Shown: positions 19,499 to 27,957, counted from the first letter of the stretch. The stretch: 64,000 nucleotides of DNA from Methylobacterium sp. Leaf99 (GCF_001422375.1 NZ_LMMU01000001.1:1421481-1485480), one strand, 5' to 3'. The notes: generated by a model not told the origin, from the sequence alone. Numbers and translations are program-made.

Positions 19499-20390
19499 GA
19501 CCGCGAAGGCCCTCGTGTCTCCCATCGTCCTGCGGCCGAGCCGCCCCGAGATCGTCCGCGACAGCGGCGGCAGCTACGGGGGCGCCATCGTCGAGAAGCC
19601 CCTCTCCACGGTCGAACGGCTCTACAACCATGCCTGGCTGCGCAAGCTCGTCATCCTGGCGGCGCTGGCCCTGATCTGGGAGGCCTACGGGCGCATCCTC
19701 GACAACGATCTCCTGTTCCCGACCTTCTCCGCCACGGTGACGGCCTTCGCCCACGGGGTCGCGGACGGGACGCTGCCGATGCGGGCCTGGGGATCGATCA
19801 AGGTGCTGCTAATCGGCTACGGCCTCGGAATCGTCCTGGCGACGGTGCTCACCGGCATCGCCATCAGCTCGCGCATCGGCACCGACTTCCTCGAGACGAT
19901 GACGTCGATGTTCAACCCCCTGCCGGCCATCGCCCTGCTTCCCCTGGCCCTGATCTGGTTCGGCCTCGGCAACGGCAGCCTCATCTTCGTGCTGGTCCAT
20001 TCCGTGACCTGGGCCATCGCCCTGAACACGCATTCGGGCTTCCTCTCGGTCAGTCGCACCCTGAAGATGGTCGGCCGCAACTACGGCCTGCGCGGCGGCA
20101 GGCTGATCACCAAGATCCTGATCCCCGCCGCCTTCCCGAGCATCCTCACGGGCCTGAAGGTCGGCTGGGCCTTCGCCTGGCGCACCCTCATCGCGGCGGA
20201 ACTCGTCTTCGGCGTCAGTTCGGGTTCGGGCGGCCTCGGATGGTTCATCTTCGAGAACAAGAACATGCTCGACATCCCCAACGTCTTCGCCGGGCTGCTG
20301 ACGGTGATCATCATCGGTCTCTGCGTCGAGAACCTGATCTTCCAGACCATCGAGCGCCACACCCTGCAGCGCTGGGGCATGCAGGCGTGA
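19491..20390 (+). CDS. ABC importer permease, Ssu/Tau family
   Basis: A 299-residue inner-membrane permease with about six hydrophobic segments. The EAA-loop region (ALNTHSGFLSVSRTLKMVGRNYG ... ILIPAAFPSILTGLKVGWAFAW) is characteristic of the binding-protein-dependent transport family of taurine, sulfonate and nitrate importers. It starts inside the ATPase gene, so the two are translationally coupled. The N-terminal 50 residues before the first membrane helix are longer than in SsuC and TauC and have no recognisable domain. Confidence 0.92.
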   Translation: MSRTAKALVSPIVLRPSRPEIVRDSGGSYGGAIVEKPLSTVERLYNHAWLRKLVILAALALIWEAYGRILDNDLLFPTFSATVTAFAHGVADGTLPMRAWGSIKVLLIGYGLGIVLATVLTGIAISSRIGTDFLETMTSMFNPLPAIALLPLALIWFGLGNGSLIFVLVHSVTWAIALNTHSGFLSVSRTLKMVGRNYGLRGGRLITKILIPAAFPSILTGLKVGWAFAWRTLIAAELVFGVSSGSGGLGWFIFENKNMLDIPNVFAGLLTVIIIGLCVENLIFQTIERHTLQRWGMQA

Positions 20391-20471
20391 CCGTCCCGGG
20401 CACAGAGCGCCCACGCGGGATCTGAAGCGACCGGCCGGGGCGGGAGCTGTCCCACCCGTCCGGAGCTCCGG

Positions 20472-21242
20472 TCAATCGAGGTCGGAGCGGTAGTGCAGCG
20501 CCGCCGTCCAGCTCTGACGGTACTCGATCGGCGCGCCCGCCAGGGACACCGCCACCCGGCGCACGAGGAGCAGGGGCGCCGCCGGCGGGCAGCCGAGGGC
20601 GGCCGCGACGGCGGCGCTCGCGCCGTCGGTGGCGATCTCGTCCCGCGCCCGCGCCACGGTCTGGCCGCAGCGGGCCTGATACAGCACGTAGATCTCCTCC
20701 AGCATCTCGGCGCCCGGCTCGGCGTGGAGTTGCGCGAACAGGTCCGCCGGCAGCGCGATGCGCTCGTAGACCATCGGGACGCCGTCCTCGCTGCGGGTGC
20801 GCAGCAGGACCAGCGCCTTCGCGCCCGCCGCCAGACCGAGCCGGGCGCGGTCCTCGGCATCGGCCCGGGCCATTCCGGCCGCGAGGACGTGGGCCACGGG
20901 GTGGAACGGCCGGCCGTCGCCGTGGACGAAGCGCAGGAAGCGGAAGCGGGAGCGATCGCTCGAGTGCGGCACCACCTGCGTGCCACGCCCGTGCTGGCGC
21001 TCCAGCAGCCCCTGCCCGACGAGATCCTCCATCGCCTTGCGGATCGTCCCGATGGAGACGCCGAGATCCGTGGCGAGCTGCGGCTCGCTCGGCAGGTAGC
21101 TGCCGGGCGTCCAGATTCCGTCCACGATCCGGCGCAGCATCAGGTCGCGCGCCTGCAGGTAGAGCGGGCGGCTCGCCAGGGGCTCGTTTTGGTGCGCAGG
21201 ATTGGGGGCGGTTCGGATGGCGTTCGGCAAGGCGCAACTCAT
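20472..21242 (-). CDS. GntR/HutC-family transcriptional regulator
   Basis: A 256-residue repressor-type regulator. Residues about 25-90 form the GntR winged helix (PLYLQARDLMLRRIVDGIWTPGSYLPSEPQLATDLGVSIGTIRKAM...GLLERQHGRGT); residues about 95-256 form a UTRA ligand-binding domain, placing it in the HutC subfamily. It is encoded divergently from the substrate-binding protein gene, and a perfect 12-base palindrome overlaps its own start codon, which suggests autoregulation. It is a paralogue of the second regulator at 32,161. The effector may be the imported sulfonate or a derivative such as sulfolactate. Confidence 0.9.
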   Translation of the reverse strand: MSCALPNAIRTAPNPAHQNEPLASRPLYLQARDLMLRRIVDGIWTPGSYLPSEPQLATDLGVSIGTIRKAMEDLVGQGLLERQHGRGTQVVPHSSDRSRFRFLRFVHGDGRPFHPVAHVLAAGMARADAEDRARLGLAAGAKALVLLRTRSEDGVPMVYERIALPADLFAQLHAEPGAEMLEEIYVLYQARCGQTVARARDEIATDGASAAVAAALGCPPAAPLLLVRRVAVSLAGAPIEYRQSWTAALHYRSDLD

Positions 21243-21250
21243 ATATATGA
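21239..21250. promoter_or_regulatory. Putative GntR operator at the regulator/SBP divergent promoter
   Basis: TCATATATATGA is a perfect 12-base palindrome overlapping the start codon of the GntR gene. It resembles the TCTTATATAAGA site near 28,050. A possible -35 TTGACA (21261-21266) with a weak TATCGT -10 follows on the plus strand, so binding here could repress both divergent directions. Confidence 0.55.
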
Positions 21251-21335
21251 CATATGACCGTTGACAGCGATCGTCCCGAGGCTATCGTGGCCCTCGGCAC
21301 CGGACCAGAGAATTCGGGCAGACGAGGAGGAACAC

Positions 21336-22355
21336 ATGGCGCTCGGCCGTCTCAATCGGCTCTGCGGAGCCGCAGCCCTCGTCACGGCGAGCCTGCTGGC
21401 CGGATCGGGAGCAGCCTGGGCCGAGGCGTCCGTCGTGCGCCTCGCCAAGCAGTTCGGCATCTCCTACCTGCCCCTCACCGTGATGGAGGAGGAGCGGCTC
21501 ATCGAGAAGCATGCCCGCCAGCAGGGGCTTGACCTGACGACCGAGTGGCTGCGCTTCACCGGCGGCTCCGGCATGAACGAAGCCCTGCTGTCGGGAAACC
21601 TCGACTTCGCCGCTGGCGGCGTCGGGCCGATGCTGACGATCTGGGGCCGCACCCGGGGCAACATGATGGTCAAGGGCGTGGCGGCCTTGAACGCCATGCC
21701 GCTCTGGCTGGTCACGGTGAATCCGGCGGTGAAATCGATCAAGGACTTCACCGAGAAGGACAAGATCGCCCTGCCGACGGCCAAGAGCTCGATCCAGGCG
21801 ATCACCCTGCAGATGGCCGCCGAGAAGGCCTTCGGACCCGGCCAGCAGGGCAAGCTCGATCCGCTCACGGTCTCCATGGGCCACCCCGACGCCCAGACGG
21901 CGATGCTCGGCGGCCGCTCCGAGATCACCGCGCATTTCGGCGCCCCGCCGTTCCAGGAGGTGGAGCTGAAGGACCCCAAAGCCCGCAAGGTGCTCGACAG
22001 CTACGACGTGCTCGGCGGGCCGCACACCTTCAACCTCGTCTGGGCGAGCAGCCGCTTCGTCTCCGCCAACCCGAAGATCGTCGCCGCCTTCCGGGGCGCC
22101 CTGGAGGAGAGCCTGGCCCTGATCAAGGCGGAGCCCAACCGGGTCGCCGCCCTCTGGATCAAGGCGGAGAACGCCAAGCTGACCGAGGCCGAAGCGGTGG
22201 ACATTATCCGCGCGCCGCAGACCGGCTGGACCAGCGCGCCCCTGAACATGCTCGCCTATCTCGACTACATGAACCGCGCCGGCCTTGTCAGCGCCAAGGC
22301 CGCCGACCAGGGCGAGCTGTTCTTCCCCGGCGCCGTCACGAAGGCGGAGCGCTGA
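21336..22355 (+). CDS. ABC importer substrate-binding protein, NMT1/SsuA-like
   Basis: A 339-residue periplasmic binding protein with a clear signal peptide (residues 1-27, ending GSGAAWAEA). The fold signature (VRLAKQFGISYLPLTVMEEERLIEKHARQQGL, LSGNLDFAAGGVGPMLTIWGRTRG, TPNPKIV-like NPKIVAAFRGALEES) places it in the taurine/sulfonate/nitrate binding group. The ATG at 21336 has GAGGAGG 6 bases upstream; a longer in-frame start at 21261 lies inside the promoter. It leads the operon with the succinate-dehydrogenase-like genes, directly linking uptake to oxidation of the imported compound. Confidence 0.9.
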   Translation: MALGRLNRLCGAAALVTASLLAGSGAAWAEASVVRLAKQFGISYLPLTVMEEERLIEKHARQQGLDLTTEWLRFTGGSGMNEALLSGNLDFAAGGVGPMLTIWGRTRGNMMVKGVAALNAMPLWLVTVNPAVKSIKDFTEKDKIALPTAKSSIQAITLQMAAEKAFGPGQQGKLDPLTVSMGHPDAQTAMLGGRSEITAHFGAPPFQEVELKDPKARKVLDSYDVLGGPHTFNLVWASSRFVSANPKIVAAFRGALEESLALIKAEPNRVAALWIKAENAKLTEAEAVDIIRAPQTGWTSAPLNMLAYLDYMNRAGLVSAKAADQGELFFPGAVTKAER

Positions 22356-22358
22356 GGC

Positions 22359-23144
22359 ATGAACGCTCCGATCCCGAACGCGGCGCTGAACGGTCGTGCG
22401 GTCGAGCCCGCGACCGGGGCGATGCTGACGGTGCGCATCCGGCGGGACGGCGGCTTTCAGACCTTCGCCGTGGCGCGGCGCCCGGCCCAGACCATCCTCG
22501 ACGTGGTCACCGAGATCCAGCGCGAGCAGGACCCGACGCTGGCCTACCGCTTCGCCTGCCGGGTCGGCATGTGCGGATCCTGCGCCATGATGGTGAACGG
22601 CCGCCCGCGCTGGACCTGCCGCACCCGGGTCGCGGCGGTGGCGGCGAGCGACGGCCTGACGCTCGAACCCCTGCGCAACCTGCCGGTGGTCAAGGATCTG
22701 GCCGTCGACATGGAGCCGTTCTTCGAGAAGTGGACGGCCGCGCACGGCGCCTTCGAGCCCGGCGATGCACCGACCGTGGACTTCGCCGTGGTGGCGCCGG
22801 ACTCGCCCGAGCGCCGGGCCGTGGATGCCGGCATCGAGTGCATCAATTGCGGGGTCTGCTACGCCGCCTGCGACGTGGTGACGTGGAACCCGGACTACCT
22901 CGGGCCGGCCGCCCTCAACCGGGCCTGGACCCTGGTGAACGACGTCCGCGACCGGGGCCGGGAGGCACGCCTCGAGGCCGTCTCGGGCGATGCCGGCTGC
23001 CAATCCTGCCACACCCACATGAGCTGCACCGAGAGCTGCCCCAAGGCGCTGGCGCCGACCTTCGCCATCGCGGGCCTCAAGCGCGAGACCGCCAAAGCGT
23101 CCCTCCGGCGGCTCGGCGCCCGTCGCTTCCGGAGGTCGGCATGA
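22359..23144 (+). CDS. Succinate dehydrogenase/fumarate reductase-like iron-sulfur subunit
   Basis: A 261-residue SdhB/FrdB-like protein. The [2Fe-2S] domain motif CRVGMCGSCAMMVNG with the later WTC is near residues 65-90; the ferredoxin-like domain has CINCGVCYAAC and CQSCHTHMSCTESCPKALAP for the [4Fe-4S] and [3Fe-4S] clusters. It would pass electrons from the flavoprotein to the membrane subunits and quinone. It starts 3 bases after the binding-protein gene and overlaps the next gene by 4 bases (ATGA). Genuine TCA-cycle sdhB normally sits with sdhCDA; its place in a sulfonate locus points to a different substrate. Confidence 0.92.
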   Translation: MNAPIPNAALNGRAVEPATGAMLTVRIRRDGGFQTFAVARRPAQTILDVVTEIQREQDPTLAYRFACRVGMCGSCAMMVNGRPRWTCRTRVAAVAASDGLTLEPLRNLPVVKDLAVDMEPFFEKWTAAHGAFEPGDAPTVDFAVVAPDSPERRAVDAGIECINCGVCYAACDVVTWNPDYLGPAALNRAWTLVNDVRDRGREARLEAVSGDAGCQSCHTHMSCTESCPKALAPTFAIAGLKRETAKASLRRLGARRFRRSA

Positions 23145-23470
23145 ACCCGCTCCTCTACGTCGCCCAGCGCGGCACCGCCGTGATCCTGGCCGTCGCCGTG
23201 GCGGTCCATCTCGGCACCATCCTGTACGCCGTGCGCGGCGGCCTCACCGCCGGGGAGATCCTCGGCCGCACCCAGGGCAACCGCGCCTTCCTCGCCTTCT
23301 ACGGTGTCTTCGTCATCGCGGCGGCGATCCATGCGCCCATCGGCCTGCGCAGCATCCTGCGCGAGTGGACGGGCTGGCGCGGGCGTTCCCTCGACGGCGC
23401 GATGCTCGCCGTCTCGGCGCTCCTGGTCGTCCTCGGGCTGCGCGCCGCCCTCGCGGTCTACATCGCATGA
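23141..23470 (+). CDS. SDH/FRD-like membrane anchor subunit, first
   Basis: A 109-residue integral membrane protein with three hydrophobic helices (about residues 12-31, 50-68 and 87-107) and buried histidines (AVHLGT, AAAIHAPIGLRS). Size, topology and placement directly after the iron-sulfur gene fit a membrane anchor of a succinate-dehydrogenase-type complex, which binds haem b and quinone. It overlaps both neighbours by 4 bases. Sequence similarity alone is modest, so the call rests on context as well. Confidence 0.8.
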   Translation: MNPLLYVAQRGTAVILAVAVAVHLGTILYAVRGGLTAGEILGRTQGNRAFLAFYGVFVIAAAIHAPIGLRSILREWTGWRGRSLDGAMLAVSALLVVLGLRAALAVYIA

Positions 23471-23841
23471 ATGCCGGGACGCAGGCGGCCCCCCTGCCCC
23501 GGCGCGTCGCGGCGCGCCCGCGCGCCGGCCTTGCCGCCGCCCTCCTGCACCGCCTGTCAGGCATCGCCCTCGCGCTGTTCCTGCCGATGCACTTCATCGC
23601 CCTCGGGACCGCGCTGCAGGGGGCCGACCGCCTGGAGAGCTTCCTCGGGCTGACCCATAACGGCTTCGTGCGCACGGCCGAATGGGGCCTCGTCAGCGCG
23701 CTGGCCCTGCATCTCGTCCTCGGACTGCGCGTGCTCGCCATCGAGTGGTTCGCCACGCGCGAGCGGACGGCGCTCATGGTCTCGCTCTGCGTGGCGGCGG
23801 CTCTGGCGGTCGGGCTCCTGTTCCTGCTCGGCGGCGCCTGA
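23467..23841 (+). CDS. SDH/FRD-like cytochrome b membrane subunit, second
   Basis: A 124-residue protein with three membrane helices. It carries the SdhC-type motif LLHRLSGIALALFLPMHFIALG near residues 26-47 and a further histidine in ALHLVLGLRVL near 80, suitable for haem b ligation and quinone binding. It overlaps the preceding subunit gene (ATGA) and is followed 40 bases later by the hydratase alpha gene. With the two genes before it and the flavoprotein downstream, it completes a four-subunit quinone-linked dehydrogenase. Confidence 0.86.
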   Translation: MNAGTQAAPLPRRVAARPRAGLAAALLHRLSGIALALFLPMHFIALGTALQGADRLESFLGLTHNGFVRTAEWGLVSALALHLVLGLRVLAIEWFATRERTALMVSLCVAAALAVGLLFLLGGA

Positions 23842-23881
23842 CCCTCGGCCCTTCCGCCCCCAACCCCCTAAGGAGACCGGC

Positions 23882-24754
23882 ATGGACCTCGATCTCTCCG
23901 AAGTCGAAGCCTTGTGCAGGGACCTCTACGTCCGTGCCCTGAAACTCCTGCCCCCCGACATCAAGGCGGGCTTCGCCGACCTGGCGCGGGAGGAGACCAG
24001 CGCCACCGGCCGGGCGATCCTCGGCACCATGGTCGAAAACATCGCGGTGGCCGAGCGCACGCGCAACATCCTGTGCCAGGACACCGGCATTCCGATCTAC
24101 AACGTGGTGATCGGGCGCGACGTGCGCTTCGACGGCGCCGACCTCAAGGCCGCCATCCGGCGCGGCTGCGCGCGCGCCACCACCGAGCATTCCCTGCGCT
24201 CCTCCGTGGTCCACCCGATCACCCGCGTGAACGAGCAGACCTCCTGCGGCATCCGCGTGCCGATCATCCATGTGGATTTCGACGACCGGCCCGAGACGGT
24301 CGCGATCGAGATGATCCCGAAGGGGTCGGGCTCGGAGAACGGCTCGTTCCTGCAGATGCTGCTGCCCTCCGACGGCATCAACGCGGTCAAGCGCTTCGTC
24401 ATCGACCGGGTGATCGAGCTCGGCGGCCGCGTCTGCCCGCCGACCATCGTGGGCGTCGGCATCGGCGGCACCTCGGACCTGTGCATGCACCTCGCCAAGG
24501 TGGCGGCGACCCGCAAGCTGCGCACCGCCTGTTCCGACCCCGACGGCGCCCGGATCGAGGCGGAGCTGTCGCGCGCCGTCAATGAGCTCGGCATCGGGCC
24601 GCAGGGGCTCGGCGGGCGCTCCACGAGCTTCGCCGTCCATGTCGAGATCGCCGCGACCCACATCACCCAGAATCCGGTGGCGGTGAACATCCAGTGCCAT
24701 TCGGCCCGCCGCGCCCGAGCGACCTTCACGCCGGGCGGCATCGCCTTCGACTGA
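23882..24754 (+). CDS. Class I fumarase / L-tartrate dehydratase-type hydratase, alpha subunit
   Basis: A 290-residue protein of the TtdA/fumarase N-terminal family. The cluster cysteines appear in NILCQDTGIPIYNVVIG, GRVCPPTIVGVGIGGTSD and NIQCHSARRA, giving the oxygen-sensitive [4Fe-4S] hydro-lyase centre. The family reversibly hydrates C4 trans-dicarboxylates or dehydrates tartrate. Lying between an SDH-like complex and sulfolactate genes, the enzyme is inferred to hydrate 3-sulfoacrylate to 3-sulfolactate. The beta subunit follows after a spacer made almost entirely of 19-base repeats. Confidence 0.92.
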   Translation: MDLDLSEVEALCRDLYVRALKLLPPDIKAGFADLAREETSATGRAILGTMVENIAVAERTRNILCQDTGIPIYNVVIGRDVRFDGADLKAAIRRGCARATTEHSLRSSVVHPITRVNEQTSCGIRVPIIHVDFDDRPETVAIEMIPKGSGSENGSFLQMLLPSDGINAVKRFVIDRVIELGGRVCPPTIVGVGIGGTSDLCMHLAKVAATRKLRTACSDPDGARIEAELSRAVNELGIGPQGLGGRSTSFAVHVEIAATHITQNPVAVNIQCHSARRARATFTPGGIAFD

Positions 24755-24819
24755 TCTAAACGTCCGCGACTGATCCAAGCGTCCGCGACGGATCCAAGCG
24801 TCTGCGACTGATCCAAGCG
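24751..24819 (+). repeat. Tandem 19-bp repeat between hydratase alpha and beta genes
   Basis: Units start at 24751, 24770, 24789 and 24808 (last one partial): CTGATCCAAGCGTCCGCGA is the commonest form, with two to three substitutions among copies. The alpha-gene stop codon lies in the first unit and the array fills most of the 85-base gap before the beta gene. Confidence 0.93.
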
Positions 24820-24839
24820 GCCTCCGGGAGGGCAGGACC

Positions 24840-25445
24840 ATGCACCACGTTCTCGACATGCCGATCGATGCCGCGCGGGCGCGCGCCCTGCGGATCGGCG
24901 ACACCGTCACCCTGCGCAAAACCCTGTTCGGCATCCGGGACGCGACCCTGATCCACATGTTCGACCAGGGCCGCCGCACGCATCTCGACCTGTCGGGTCA
25001 CGCCATCATCCACACGGCGCCCAACGTCCACCGCGTGCCGGTCTCGGCCGAGGCCCCCGTCGGCTACGCGCCGTTCTGCATCGGCACCACCACCTCCATG
25101 CGGATGGAGCGCTTCACCGACGCCCTGATGCGGCGGGAAGGCGTGCGCCTCATCGTCGGCAAGGGCGGCATGGGCCCGAAGACCCTCGACGCCTTCGCCG
25201 AACAGGGCGGCGCCTACCTCGCCATCGTCGGCGGCGCCGCCGCCCTGGAGACCACCTGGATCGAGCGGATCGAGGACATCGACCTCGACGACCTCCACCC
25301 CGAGAGCCTGTGGAAGTTCGCGATCCGCGATTTCGGGCCCCTCCTCGTCGGCATGGATTCCCACGGCGGATCGCTCTTCGCCGAGGTCCAGCGCGACGTC
25401 GCGGGCCGGCGCGACGCCATCATCGAGAGCCTGGGAGCCACCTGA
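24840..25445 (+). CDS. Class I fumarase / L-tartrate dehydratase-type hydratase, beta subunit
   Basis: A 201-residue TtdB/fumarase C-terminal family protein. Motifs include the LSGHAIIHTAP region, GTTTSMRMERF (commonly GPTTSxRM in the family), VGKGGMGPKTL and SLWKFAIRDFGPLLVGMDSHGGSLF. It looks closer to TtdB than to the single-chain fumarases. The proline-to-threonine change in the GPTTS substrate loop could reflect a different acid group on the substrate, but this is only suggestive. Its stop overlaps the flavoprotein start by one base. Confidence 0.9.
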   Translation: MHHVLDMPIDAARARALRIGDTVTLRKTLFGIRDATLIHMFDQGRRTHLDLSGHAIIHTAPNVHRVPVSAEAPVGYAPFCIGTTTSMRMERFTDALMRREGVRLIVGKGGMGPKTLDAFAEQGGAYLAIVGGAAALETTWIERIEDIDLDDLHPESLWKFAIRDFGPLLVGMDSHGGSLFAEVQRDVAGRRDAIIESLGAT

Positions 25446-27175
25446 TGCGGGCTGACCTCACCACCGTCGAGACCGACATCCTCATCCTGGGCTCCGGTGG
25501 GGCGGGCCTGTTCGCGGCGCTTCATGCCAAGAAGACCGCGCCCGACCTCGACGTCACCGTCGCGGTGAAGGGCCTGCTCGGCAAGTGCGGCTGCACCCGC
25601 ATGGTCCAGGGCGGCTACAACGTGGCCCTGGCGCCGGGCGATTCCGTCGAGCGCCACTTCATGGATACGATCGAGGGCGGCAAGTGGCTCAACGACCAAG
25701 CCCTGGCCTGGACCCTGGTGACCGAGGCGCAGGTCCGCATCCGCGAACTCGAGACCGAGCTCGGCTGCTTCTTCGACCGCAATCCCGACGGCAGCGTCCA
25801 CCAGAAGGCCTTCGCGGGGCAGACCTTCGACAGGACCGTGCACAAGGGCGACCTCACCGGCATCGAGATCATCAACCGCCTGTCCGAACAGGTCTGGCGC
25901 CGCGACGTCCGGCGCCTCGAGGACCACCGCGCCCTCGACCTGATCCCGGCGGCGGACGGGTCCGGCCTCGCCGGCGTGCTCATGCTCGACATGCGCACCG
26001 GCATCCCCGCGCTCGTGCGCGCCAAGGCGACCCTGCTGGCCACGGGCGGCGGTCCGACCATGTACAGGTTCCACACGCCGTCCGGCGACAAGACCTGCGA
26101 CGGCCTCGCCATGGCGTTGCGCGGCGGCCTTCCCTTGCGCGACATGGAGATGGTGCAGTTCCATCCCACCGGCCTCCTCGCCGGCGCGGGCACCCGGATG
26201 ACCGGCACGGTGCTGGAGGAGGGATTGCGGGGCGCGGGCGGCTGGCTGCTCGACGCCACCGGCGAGCGCTTCATGCATCACTATGATCCGCGCGCGGAGC
26301 GGGCGACCCGCGACGTCGTCAGCCGCTCGATCATGCGGCGCATCCGCGACGGACAGGCCAGCCCGAACGGCGGCGTCTACCTCCAGATGAGCCATCTCGG
26401 CCCCGACGACGTCCGGCGGATGTTCAAGGGCATGGTCGAGCGCTGTGCCGATTGCGGCTTCGACCTCGCGGGCGGGCGCGTCGAGGTCATCCCGACCGCC
26501 CATTACATGATGGGCGGGGTCGCCTTCCGCCCCGGCTGCGGCACCGAAGTACCGGGCCTCTACGCCGCCGGCGAGGATACCGGCGGGGTCCACGGCGCCA
26601 ATCGCCTCGGCGGCAACGGCGTCGCCAATTCCACCGTGTTCGGGGGCCTCGCCGGCGCCGCCATGGCGCGCGACATCCGGAGCGTGACAACCCTGGCCGA
26701 GCCCGATCCGAACGCCATCGAGGCCGGCCTTGCGCGTGCCTTCGGTCCCCTCGGGCGCCCGTCCGAGAACCTCGAATCCATCCGCGAAGCCCTCTACGCG
26801 ACGATGTGGGACGATGTCGGCATCCTGCGCGACGCCGCCGGGCTGGCCCGGGCCGGCGCCCGCCTCGACGACCTCGCCGGGGCCGTCGCCCGGGCGGGCG
26901 TCGCGGACGGGGACCGCCGCTACAACCTGACCTGGATGGACCGGCTGAACCTCGAGAACCTCGTCCTCGTCAGCAGGTCGATCTGCGCCGCCGCCCTGGC
27001 CCGCACCGACAGCCGTGGGGCACATTTTCGCGAGGATTTCCCCGACACCTCGGACCTCGCGACCTCGCACTACACCGTCGTGCGGCAGGGCGACCCCACC
27101 CTCGACGTCACCCTGGAGCCCGTTGCCTTCACGCATGTGCGTCCCGGCGAATCCCTGCTCGACGCGGCGGCCTGA
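25445..27175 (+). CDS. SDH/fumarate reductase-like flavoprotein subunit
   Basis: A 576-residue flavoprotein. The FAD-binding LILGSGGAGLFAALHA is at residues 13-28; substrate-site residues of succinate dehydrogenase are conserved in FHPTG, in the TRDVVSRS arginine, in PTAHYMMGG and in HGANRLGGN, and the C-terminal SDH domain is complete (DSRGAHFREDFPD). Two differences stand out. Cys50 occupies the place of the histidine that covalently carries FAD in SdhA, so FAD is probably non-covalent. The loop after HPTG is about six residues longer and has VLEEG where SdhA has VTEG. With the three genes at 22,359-23,841 it would form a complete complex. Inferred substrate: 3-sulfopropanoate. Confidence 0.92.
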   Translation: MRADLTTVETDILILGSGGAGLFAALHAKKTAPDLDVTVAVKGLLGKCGCTRMVQGGYNVALAPGDSVERHFMDTIEGGKWLNDQALAWTLVTEAQVRIRELETELGCFFDRNPDGSVHQKAFAGQTFDRTVHKGDLTGIEIINRLSEQVWRRDVRRLEDHRALDLIPAADGSGLAGVLMLDMRTGIPALVRAKATLLATGGGPTMYRFHTPSGDKTCDGLAMALRGGLPLRDMEMVQFHPTGLLAGAGTRMTGTVLEEGLRGAGGWLLDATGERFMHHYDPRAERATRDVVSRSIMRRIRDGQASPNGGVYLQMSHLGPDDVRRMFKGMVERCADCGFDLAGGRVEVIPTAHYMMGGVAFRPGCGTEVPGLYAAGEDTGGVHGANRLGGNGVANSTVFGGLAGAAMARDIRSVTTLAEPDPNAIEAGLARAFGPLGRPSENLESIREALYATMWDDVGILRDAAGLARAGARLDDLAGAVARAGVADGDRRYNLTWMDRLNLENLVLVSRSICAAALARTDSRGAHFREDFPDTSDLATSHYTVVRQGDPTLDVTLEPVAFTHVRPGESLLDAAA

Positions 27176-27213
27176 GGCGATCCCGCGCACCGCCGGGACC
27201 GGGCGGGCGCGGG

Positions 27214-27957
27214 TCAGTGCAGCAGGCCGGGGAGTGCCAGGGCGGTCGTCGTGATGCCGATGGCGGCGAGCAGGGCGAGCACGATCGATCGGAACCGGCG
27301 CTGGTCGATATGGCCGAACAGCGACAGCCCGGCCAGCACGCTCACGAGGACGATGGGGAGCCCGAGGGCGAGATCACCCATCAGTTCGGGCGGGAACGGA
27401 TTGAACACGGCCAGGATCGCCAGGGACCAGATTTGCAGGACCAGGGTGAAGCTCTGGTAGACGGCGCGCTGCATGCGCGGTTCCCAGCCGCGCACGAGGC
27501 TCCAGGCGGTGGGAAGCGCTCCCGACAAGCCGGCGATGCCGCCGAGGATGCCGCCGAGGAACCCGACCGCCCCGTCGCTCCAGGCGTTGCCGAACGACAC
27601 ACGATAGTCGCTGCGCAGCATCGCCACGACGGCGCTGTACAGGATGAGGAAGATCCCAATGAGCACCTTCACCAGTTCGGGGTTGAGGTCCTGCAGGAGG
27701 TAGATCCCGATGGGCGCCCCGACGAGCCCGGGACCGATCATGGCGAGTGCCGTGGCGCGCGGCGGCAGGGTCCGCAGCCGAAGCACCGACAGGGCCTGAG
27801 AGAGGATGCTGCAGGTGAGCACCAGCGCCGTCGCCTCGATGGGCGCCCGGATCGACAGCAGGGTGCCGGAGGCCACCAGCGCGAAGGCGAAGCCCGTCAG
27901 GCCGGACACGAGACCTGCGCAGCTCAGGCACAGGACGATCTGGAGGGTCTCGCTCAC
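27214..27957 (-). CDS. TauE/SafE-family sulfite/sulfonate exporter
   Basis: A 247-residue membrane protein with about eight hydrophobic helices. The two half-repeats of the TauE/SafE (TSUP) family are recognisable: LVSGLTGFAFALVASG near the N-terminus and GFLGGILGGIAGLSGALPTAWSL in the middle. Family members export sulfite or organosulfur anions. I chose the GTG at 27957, because the longer reading to 28149 runs through the promoter and operator. It is divergent from suyAB, which releases sulfite, so disposal of toxic sulfite is the probable role. Confidence 0.85.
   Translation of the reverse strand: MSETLQIVLCLSCAGLVSGLTGFAFALVASGTLLSIRAPIEATALVLTCSILSQALSVLRLRTLPPRATALAMIGPGLVGAPIGIYLLQDLNPELVKVLIGIFLILYSAVVAMLRSDYRVSFGNAWSDGAVGFLGGILGGIAGLSGALPTAWSLVRGWEPRMQRAVYQSFTLVLQIWSLAILAVFNPFPPELMGDLALGLPIVLVSVLAGLSLFGHIDQRRFRSIVLALLAAIGITTTALALPGLLH

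Noticed and set aside
21282..23018. A 578-codon minus-strand frame across the binding protein and iron-sulfur genes
   Set aside because: Antisense shadow. The plus-strand genes carry clear cluster motifs and a signal peptide.
22359..27175. The SDH-like and fumarase-like genes as the ordinary TCA-cycle enzymes
   Set aside because: They are coupled to a sulfonate-type importer and lie beside suyAB and sorAB, the flavoprotein lacks the flavinylation His, and they are not near other TCA genes. A housekeeping role cannot be fully excluded.
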